The position numbers were made by a program, and so were the translations under genes. A model generated the notes under the pieces. It was not told where the DNA came from. It was given only the letters and a program-made list of their open reading frames with translations, and did not search any database. A DNA stretch of 64,000 nt from Actinokineospora iranica (GTDB lineage: Bacteria; Actinomycetota; Actinomycetes; Mycobacteriales; Pseudonocardiaceae): the NCBI RefSeq assembly GCF_900101685.1, contig NZ_FMZZ01000006.1, forward strand, positions 310,001 to 374,000, read 5' to 3'. Below are positions 59,342-64,000 of the stretch, piece by piece (position 1 is the stretch's first letter; each line of letters starts with the position of its first letter).

Positions 59342-59797
59342 ATGGCGAATGTGAACGATGTGGCGGCGTACATACTGCGGCAGGCAGGCCCCATGTCAGC
59401 GATGAAGCTGCAGAAGTTGGTCTACTACAGCCAGGCCTGGCACCTCGTCTGGGACGAGCGGCCGCTCTTCGACCAGCCGATAGAAGCGTGGGCCAACGGC
59501 CCGGTCGTCCCTGATCTGTACCGGCGGCATCAAGGGCAATACACCCTCACGAACTGGCCGGACGGGAACTCGACACGTTTGTCCCCCAGCGAACAAGAGA
59601 CCGTCGACGGTGTTGTGAACGCCTACGGCAAGTACTCCGCACAGCAGTTGAGCGATTTAACGCATCGCGAGCAACCGTGGATCGCCGCCCGCGCGGGCCT
59701 CGGCCCCACGGAACGAAGCAGACGCCTCATCTCCACGGACGCCATGCAGGAGTACTACAGCGCGGTGGCATCTTCCAGCGAGGCCGACTTGGTCTAG
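59342..59797 (+). CDS. Panacea-domain (DUF4065) antitoxin
   Basis: Product of 151 residues with the Panacea pattern: NDVAAYILRQAGPMSAMKLQ, KLVYYSQAWHLVWDERPLF, IEAWANGPVVPDLYRRHQGQ, then a second half with ETVDGVVNAYGKYSAQQLSD and LTHREQPWIAAR. Panacea proteins neutralise many unrelated toxins encoded next to them (established for the family). AAGGAGG precedes the ATG. Its TAG shares a base with the GTG of the next gene, the arrangement of a TA pair. A LexA-like box lies upstream. Confidence 0.9.
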   Translation: MANVNDVAAYILRQAGPMSAMKLQKLVYYSQAWHLVWDERPLFDQPIEAWANGPVVPDLYRRHQGQYTLTNWPDGNSTRLSPSEQETVDGVVNAYGKYSAQQLSDLTHREQPWIAARAGLGPTERSRRLISTDAMQEYYSAVASSSEADLV

Positions 59798-60303
59798 TGG
59801 GCAACAAGAAGCAACGAAGGGTTCCCGTCGCGGCCCTTCCCGCCGAGGTGCTCACCCGACGAGTGCCGAGAAAGCTGCACGGCGTGGTTCCCGGCCCCGA
59901 CGATCCCACCGTCGCGAACCGGAAACCAGCTTGGGGTTTGTCGCTGATCGACGACGACAACAGCCTCCCCTGGGGTGGCTGGCCCGAAGATCGCGGCGGT
60001 TTGATCAAGATCATGGCGTTTCTGCAGGAGATGGAAAAACTCACTTGGGCGGAAATCTGGGCCCAACTGACCGGTGGAAACTCGCGCAGGGGGCCGAAGC
60101 ACAAGTCGATCCCCGTTGAACACCTGATCAAGTCCGCTCAAGATCGCCTGACGACTCTCGACCTTGACGACCACCCAGAGCTATTCCGATTTCGGCTGGG
60201 AAGTCTCGAGCGGCTGTGGGGAGTGTTCGTCGGAGGGCATCACATCTTCTACCCCCTGTGGTGGGACGCGGCCCACCAGATCTGCCCGTCAAGGGAGCGC
60301 TGA
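59797..60303 (+). CDS. Probable Panacea-associated toxin, unknown fold
   Basis: Product of 168 residues starting VGNKKQRRVPVAALPAEVLT. Basic N-terminus, a middle segment NSLPWGGWPEDRGGLIKIMA with FLQEMEKLTWAEIW, and a C-terminal ELFRFRLGSLERLWGVFVGG then HHIFYPLWWDAAHQICPS. The last part resembles the strand-rich end of RelE-type mRNA interferases (an R-L-R/G...LW-D-H pattern), but key residues cannot be assigned. Coupled by one base to the Panacea gene. Toxin activity is inferred from this partnership; an alternative is an unrelated accessory protein. Confidence 0.7.
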   Translation: MGNKKQRRVPVAALPAEVLTRRVPRKLHGVVPGPDDPTVANRKPAWGLSLIDDDNSLPWGGWPEDRGGLIKIMAFLQEMEKLTWAEIWAQLTGGNSRRGPKHKSIPVEHLIKSAQDRLTTLDLDDHPELFRFRLGSLERLWGVFVGGHHIFYPLWWDAAHQICPSRER

Positions 60304-60371
60304 GGTCAACCAGTGGCGAACTCAAGTGGCTGGGTACCGACCGACTCGCCTGCTAGCGCACCCACTGCCTG

Positions 60372-61334
60372 CTAAGCGTGCGCCTCGGGCGGCGCCGAAC
60401 GGGGAGTGTCGTCGCCGACGACGCGGGCGCCGGGGACGGGGCCGTGGGCAACGCGGACGGTGCGGCAGACGCCCGCGCCGGACAGTTCGGCGGCCACCCG
60501 CAGCGCCGCGTCGCCGTCTTCGCAGAGGAACGCGCAGGTGGGGCCCGACCCGGAGACGATGCCCGCGAGCGCGCCAGCGGTGACGCCCGCGCGCAGGGTG
60601 CGGCGCAGACCCGGGCGCAGCGACACGGCTGCGGGCTGCAAGTCGTTGCCCAACAGCAGGGCAAGCTGCCGGGGGTCGCCGGAGGCCAGGGCCGCGAGCA
60701 GGGGCTCGACCTCGCCGATGCGCGGCGGGTCGCCTTCGGCGCGGAGCCGGTCAAGCTCGGTGTAGACCTTGGGCGTCGACAGCCCGCGCCGGTCGAAGGC
60801 CAGGACCCAGTGGTAGGTGTGCCGGGCCAGCACCGGAACCAGCTGCTCACCCCGGCCAGTGCCCAACGCGGTGCCACCATGCAGCACGAATGGCACATCG
60901 CTGCCCAACCGCCCCGCCACCTGCGCCAGCTCGTCACGGCCGATGTCCAACCGCCACAGCGAAGCCAACCCCACCAGCGTCGCGGCCGCGTCCGCGCTGC
61001 CCCCGGCCATACCGCCCGCGACGGGGATGCCCTTGCGGATGACGATGCGGACCTTGGGTTCGTCCGCGTCGCGGCCCACGTGCCGGGCCAACTCCTGCAC
61101 CGCGCGCCAAGCCAGGTTGCTCGCCCCGGTGGGCACCGCGTCGGCGCCCTCGCCGTGCACCTCGACACCCGGCTCGTCCGCGACGGCCACCGTGACCTCA
61201 TCGGTCAGCGACAGCGCCTGGAAGACGGTGGACAGCTCGTGATAGCCGTCCGGGCGCACGTCGCCGACGGCGAGGTGCAGGTTCACCTTGGACGGCACAC
61301 GAACGGTCACCGGGGCAGGCACGACAGCGAGCAC
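60372..61334 (-). CDS. ispE: 4-diphosphocytidyl-2-C-methyl-D-erythritol kinase
   Basis: GHMP kinase of the MEP isoprenoid pathway. The 320-residue product has [20 protein letters not shown], the ATP loop [20 protein letters not shown] with catalytic Asp downstream ([15 protein letters not shown]), and the C-terminal [16 protein letters not shown] start at 61334. TAGGCT eight bases upstream may be a -10, so the promoter lies right next to the hairpin repeat at 61390. In M. tuberculosis this gene adjoins ksgA (Rv1010-Rv1011); here 2.4 kb separates them. Confidence 0.95.
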   Translation of the reverse strand: MLAVVPAPVTVRVPSKVNLHLAVGDVRPDGYHELSTVFQALSLTDEVTVAVADEPGVEVHGEGADAVPTGASNLAWRAVQELARHVGRDADEPKVRIVIRKGIPVAGGMAGGSADAAATLVGLASLWRLDIGRDELAQVAGRLGSDVPFVLHGGTALGTGRGEQLVPVLARHTYHWVLAFDRRGLSTPKVYTELDRLRAEGDPPRIGEVEPLLAALASGDPRQLALLLGNDLQPAAVSLRPGLRRTLRAGVTAGALAGIVSGSGPTCAFLCEDGDAALRVAAELSGAGVCRTVRVAHGPVPGARVVGDDTPRSAPPEAHA

Positions 61335-61389
61335 CTGACCAGCCTACGGGCGCTCTGATGGCACCTGGATGCGTGGGGTGGGTGGGCTT

Positions 61390-61531
61390 GATCGGGTGGA
61401 GTGGTTTCTCCGGGGCCCCTACGAAGGAAGATCGCCCGTGTGAAAGAGCGTGGGAAGCCTGCGGCATCACACGCGCGGCCAGCTTAGCGATCTTCCTTCT
61501 CCCCCGAAGAAACCACTCCACCCCATCGAGC
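61390..61531. repeat. Long-hairpin dispersed repeat, copy 2 (inverted relative to copy 1)
   Basis: Outer arms 61390-61415 and about 61503-61528 pair with two mismatches; the inner stem GAAGGAAGATCGC (61423-61435) and its complement (61487-61499) is identical to copy 1. Core motifs GGGGCCCCTACGAAGG, GTGTGAAAGA, GTGGGAAGCCT and CCAGCTTAGCGATC are shared with the reverse complement of 6213-6360. The arm beside the core differs: CTCCGGGG/CCCCGAAG here against GCTGGGG/CCCCAGC there. It sits upstream of ispE. Confidence 0.8.
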
Positions 61532-61992
61532 ACCTGGCGAGCGTGGCCGCCGGTCAGCAGGTTGCGCGTGAGGGGGTGCCTGCCAGCGGCTACCGATGTG
61601 ACGGGCGGCGGTTCGGGTGCGCAACCGCATCGAGCAGGCGCGGCACCGCCCAATCTCGCTCCAACAGCTCCTTCTTTTTCGCCGCCCCACAGCCCCACAA
61701 CAAACCCCACCCGCCCTGGGGCCCAGGGCTCCGTCGAAGTCGGGTTTGGGCAGGTCAGGATGCTGCTCGAATCTCGACTGCGATGGCTTCGGTGGTGGGG
61801 GGTGGTGGTGTTCGCCGTCTCGGTGTGGTGTGTTGCCGGTGAGCGTCGGCCGGAACCGGGGCGTGATCGAACGGCGGGGAGACTTCCCGACCTCTCTCCG
61901 GCACGTGCGGCGGGCCGGTCCACAGACTCCGCGCTCGACTGAACGTGAGCACAGGACACCGTTCTGGTTCATGAACCGCAGGGTCGAGGAGT
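61532..61992. other. Gene-poor stretch between hairpin repeat and CRISPR remnant
   Basis: No reading frame here has a ribosome site with protein-like composition; the long open frames on both strands read through the hairpin repeat and the CRISPR-like units. A T-rich patch (61669-61680) and G-runs near 61795-61812 are visible. It could be relic DNA. Confidence 0.4.
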
Positions 61993-62142
61993 GTCTTTCC
62001 CGCGCACGCCGGGGTGTTCCCTGGTGCGACTGGCCGCGATCGTGCGAGAGGTCGTCTTTCCTCGCACGTGGGGTTGTTCCGGCTGCGGCCGCCACTCAAG
62101 GCGTTCGCGATGCTGTCTTCCCGACCCGGAGGACCCGGCCCA
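61993..62142 (+). CRISPR. Degenerate CRISPR remnant, three repeat units, 61-bp period
   Basis: A 28-base unit at 61993-62020 (starting GTCTTTCCCGCGCACG and ending GGGGTGTTCC) resembles actinobacterial type I-E repeats. A second, one base shorter, is at 62054-62080 (GTCTTTCCTCGCACG, GGGGTTGTTCC). A third start, GTCTTCCCG at 62115, keeps the first eight or so bases and then diverges. Starts are spaced 61 and 61 bases, the I-E repeat-plus-spacer period; spacers are 33 and 34 bases. The inner palindrome is mismatched in both copies. No cas gene is in the window, so it is a remnant rather than an active array. Confidence 0.6.
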
Positions 62143-62376
62143 TGGGGCTGATCGACTTTGACGGAACCCTGGCCCGGGGGGCCAGCCCTGCTCCAGTCTA
62201 TCGGCCCAGGTCATCGCGGGGGAGAGGGTGCGCCGCGCCTGTGGACAACTCGCGACCTTGGGCGCTGTCGAGGGGTTGGCAGGCGGCTGGGTTGGCGGTA
62301 CTTGCGGGTTTGGGGTGGCAAGCGCGTCACCGCCCGCCCACTGGGGTGGTGGGCGGGCGGTGAAGTGACGCGCGGG

Positions 62377-63387
62377 TCAGGCCGCGACGATGCCCTGGGG
62401 GCCGGTGGCGCGCTGGCGCACCAGGCCGCCGCGTTCGCCGATCCAGGCCAGGGCCTGGTCGGCGTGGGAGCCGGAGACCCCCAGGAGGAAGCGGGCTACC
62501 GGGGTTTCGCCGATGCGGGTGAGGCCGCCGCCGACCACGGCGATGGTGGCGCCGAAGCGGGTGGTGGCTTCCGGGAGGAGGGCGCCGACGGCGGCGAAGC
62601 CGACGAGCACAACCTCCGCCAAGCGGTCGTGGCGGGCCTGGGCGGACTTGGGGGCGTCGATCGCGGGGAGCAGGGCCTGGGCGACCTGGCTGCCGGGGTC
62701 CTGCACGAGGGAAAGCAGGTGGCCGCTCTCCTGGACGCGGCCGCCCTCCAGAAGGGCCACGTCGTCGGCGATGCGGCGGACGACGCCCGCGTCGTCGGTG
62801 ACGACCAGGACTGTGGAGCCCAGTTCGGCACGGGCGCGGTCGAGGACGGTGAGGACGCCCGCCTCGGCGTCGGGGTCCAAGTCCTTGGTGGGGTCGTCGG
62901 CGAGAAGGAGGCCCGGGTCGCCGACCAGGGCGCGGGCGACGGCGACTCTGGCCTGCTGGCCGGGGGTGAGAGCGTCCGGATAGAAGGCGGCCTTGTCCGT
63001 GAGGCCGATGAGGTCGAGCAGGGTGCCGACCTTCTCGCGGCGCTGCGGGCCGTCGACGCCCGCCTGTTCAAGGGGAAGGGCGATGTTGCCCGCGGCGGTG
63101 CGCTGCGGAAGCAGGTCGCCGTGGCGCACGACGCCGATGCGCCTGCGGGCGGCGCGGAGCCTGCGGGGGTCGAGGGCGGCGGTGTTGAAACCGTCGACCC
63201 TGATCACGCCGCTGTCGGGGCGGTCTTGGAGGGCGACGAGGCGGGCGAGAGTGGACTTGCCCGAGCCCGACGGGCCGACGACGCCGGTGATCGTGCCCGT
63301 GGGCACGTCCAGCGTGACGTCCTCGAGCGCGACGACAGGGCCGGTGTCGCCCAGGAAGGACTTGCTCAGGTTCTCAACGGTGATCAC
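62377..63387 (-). CDS. MetN-like methionine ABC ATPase with degenerate catalytic motifs
   Basis: Product of 336 residues: an ABC ATPase domain followed by a NIL-type ligand domain (DRLAEVVLVGFAAVGALLPE, about residues 252-325) as in MetN. Walker A is intact (GPSGSGKSTLARLVALQDRP), but the Q-loop reads IGVVRHGDLL without the Gln, the signature is LTPGQQARVAVARAL, Walker B ends LLLADDPTKDLD (catalytic Glu is Asp) and the H-loop reads VLVVTDDAGVV without the His. No MetI permease or MetQ binding protein follows. A SAM riboswitch lies upstream, so the methionine link is sound; whether it hydrolyses ATP is doubtful. Confidence 0.82.
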   Translation of the reverse strand: MITVENLSKSFLGDTGPVVALEDVTLDVPTGTITGVVGPSGSGKSTLARLVALQDRPDSGVIRVDGFNTAALDPRRLRAARRRIGVVRHGDLLPQRTAAGNIALPLEQAGVDGPQRREKVGTLLDLIGLTDKAAFYPDALTPGQQARVAVARALVGDPGLLLADDPTKDLDPDAEAGVLTVLDRARAELGSTVLVVTDDAGVVRRIADDVALLEGGRVQESGHLLSLVQDPGSQVAQALLPAIDAPKSAQARHDRLAEVVLVGFAAVGALLPEATTRFGATIAVVGGGLTRIGETPVARFLLGVSGSHADQALAWIGERGGLVRQRATGPQGIVAA

Positions 63388-63592
63388 GATCTACTCCAAC
63401 GCGGCGCACGGCAGGCCGATAGGACGGCCTTCGTCCACAAGGGACGATCCGGGACTGACGAACAGGGGGGGTTAAGAAGACGTGTTGCTCGAAGTCAGCT
63501 TGCTACGCGCATCAGACGACATGCGGTGACGGATCGCTTGCACTGGTCGATGACCCGTCGGGTGGTGAGGATCCGCATCCGCTCTCACTCCT

Positions 63593-63676
63593 CCATCGTT
63601 CCTGGCGGTAGCACCTGCCCACGATGGGTGGTTGCTGCGGCGTCAACGAGCCAGGTCTCTCAGCCGCTCGGGATGG
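63593..63676 (-). promoter_or_regulatory. SAM riboswitch (S-box, SAM-I/IV clan) upstream of MetN-like gene
   Basis: On the minus strand the conserved core is visible in order: CCATC (P1 5' side), GAGCGGCTGAGAGACCTGGC, TTGACGCCGCAGCAACC (P2 and kink-turn area), CCCATCGTGGG (P3), AGGTGCTACCGCC (P4/core, the GGUGC-A element) and GATGG closing P1. The order and spacing match the S-box aptamer. Downstream (63520-63590) GCGGATGCGG and CCGCATGTCG could pair as an alternative hairpin, perhaps masking expression when SAM is bound. The gene begins at 63387. Confidence 0.8.
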
Positions 63677-63786
63677 AATGCTTACAGAGTAGACCTGACC
63701 GCGCTGCTCAAAAGCAAGCGCGTGTGCCGAAGATCGGCCCCGACGTTCCGCACATCACACATCAGGAGTAATGTTTTCGAGTTCGC

Positions 63787-64000
63787 TTACGCCATGTGAG
63801 CGGCCGCTTGCGCGATTCGGACGAACTCCCGTACCGACAATTGCTCGCCGCGCTCCCCCGGGTCCACCCCGGCCGCGACGAGCACCGACTCCGCCCGGGC
63901 AGCGGACCCCGCCCAGCCCGCCAGCGCCGCCCGCAGAGTCTTGCGCCGCTGCGCGAACGCGGCGTCGATGACGGCGAACACCGCCTGCCGGTCGGCCGCG
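63787..64000 (-). CDS. rsmA: 16S rRNA dimethyladenosine transferase, C-terminal part only
   Basis: The last ~71 codons of a gene whose start lies beyond the right edge. The sequence [20 protein letters not shown] and [20 protein letters not shown], then [16 protein letters not shown], is the C-terminal domain of KsgA/RsmA, which dimethylates two adenines of 16S rRNA helix 45 in ribosome maturation. In M. tuberculosis ksgA precedes ispE. The catalytic domain is outside the window. Confidence 0.9.
   Translation of the reverse strand, partial: AADRQAVFAVIDAAFAQRRKTLRAALAGWAGSAARAESVLVAAGVDPGERGEQLSVREFVRIAQAAAHMA

Noticed and set aside
61358..61942. Plus-strand frame of 194 codons across the hairpin repeat
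   Set aside because: It simply translates the repeat arms and GC-rich flank; no ribosome site or motif.
61617..62363. 248-codon frame across the CRISPR-like units
   Set aside because: Typical artefact of translating CRISPR-like repeats; Arg/Pro/Gly-rich and without family resemblance.

Overview
This window is high-GC actinobacterial chromosome. The HTH/DUF397 regulator pairs, an EspG protein and the gene order suggest the Pseudonocardiaceae or a close relative; the genus cannot be read from the sequence. The backbone follows the Mycobacterium tuberculosis Rv1009-Rv1026 block as I remember it: rsmA (truncated at the right edge), ispE, ABC-F, a Pks16-type acyl-AMP/CoA ligase, pth, rplY, prs, glmU, a TetR gene in the Rv1019 position, mfd, mazG, eno, ftsB, DUF501 and ppx.

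Layout. 1-3.5 kb: a truncated type II NADH dehydrogenase, a divergent DUF397/HTH pair and small membrane proteins. 3.9-8.2 kb: family 5 uracil-DNA glycosylase divergent from an S10 carboxypeptidase, then a secreted subtilisin. 8.2-13.9 kb: oligopeptide ABC operon oppABCDF. 14.1-23.9 kb: ppx, two lytic transglycosylases, AidB-like dehydrogenase, ArsR-VOC operon, DUF501-ftsB-eno, TPR protein and methyltransferase. 24.0-27.4 kb: an uncharacterised five-gene operon divergent from an HTH-TPR regulator. 27.6-37.3 kb: tricorn protease, mazG, SurA-like lipoprotein, espG, mfd. 37.4-40.2 kb: HD hydrolase, a decayed HTH/DUF397 locus, and a PIN-domain gene coupled to a large unknown partner. 40.3-46.3 kb: crotonase, unknown membrane protein, PQQ-type sugar dehydrogenase, TetR, fatty acid desaturase. 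46.6-54.0 kb: tRNA-Gln, GGDEF protein, glmU-prs-rplY-pth, two DivIVA-repeat proteins. 54.1-59.0 kb: secreted glycine-rich protein, acyl ligase, ABC-F. 59.2-60.3 kb: LexA-like box and a Panacea-type toxin-antitoxin pair. 60.4-64 kb: ispE, a gene-poor stretch with a hairpin repeat and a decayed CRISPR remnant, a SAM-riboswitch-controlled MetN-like ATPase, rsmA.

The points most worth following are: (1) a ~140-bp long-hairpin repeat in two inverted copies (6.2 and 61.4 kb) whose paired arms change together; (2) a remnant type I-E-like CRISPR array with 61-bp period and no cas genes; (3) the Panacea TA pair behind a LexA-like palindrome; (4) the PIN toxin with an unusually large, uncharacterised partner; (5) an apparently intact SAM riboswitch in front of an orphan MetN-like protein that has lost most ATPase catalytic residues; (6) the five-gene operon with its divergent HTH-TPR regulator. 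All are read by eye; no database search was run.
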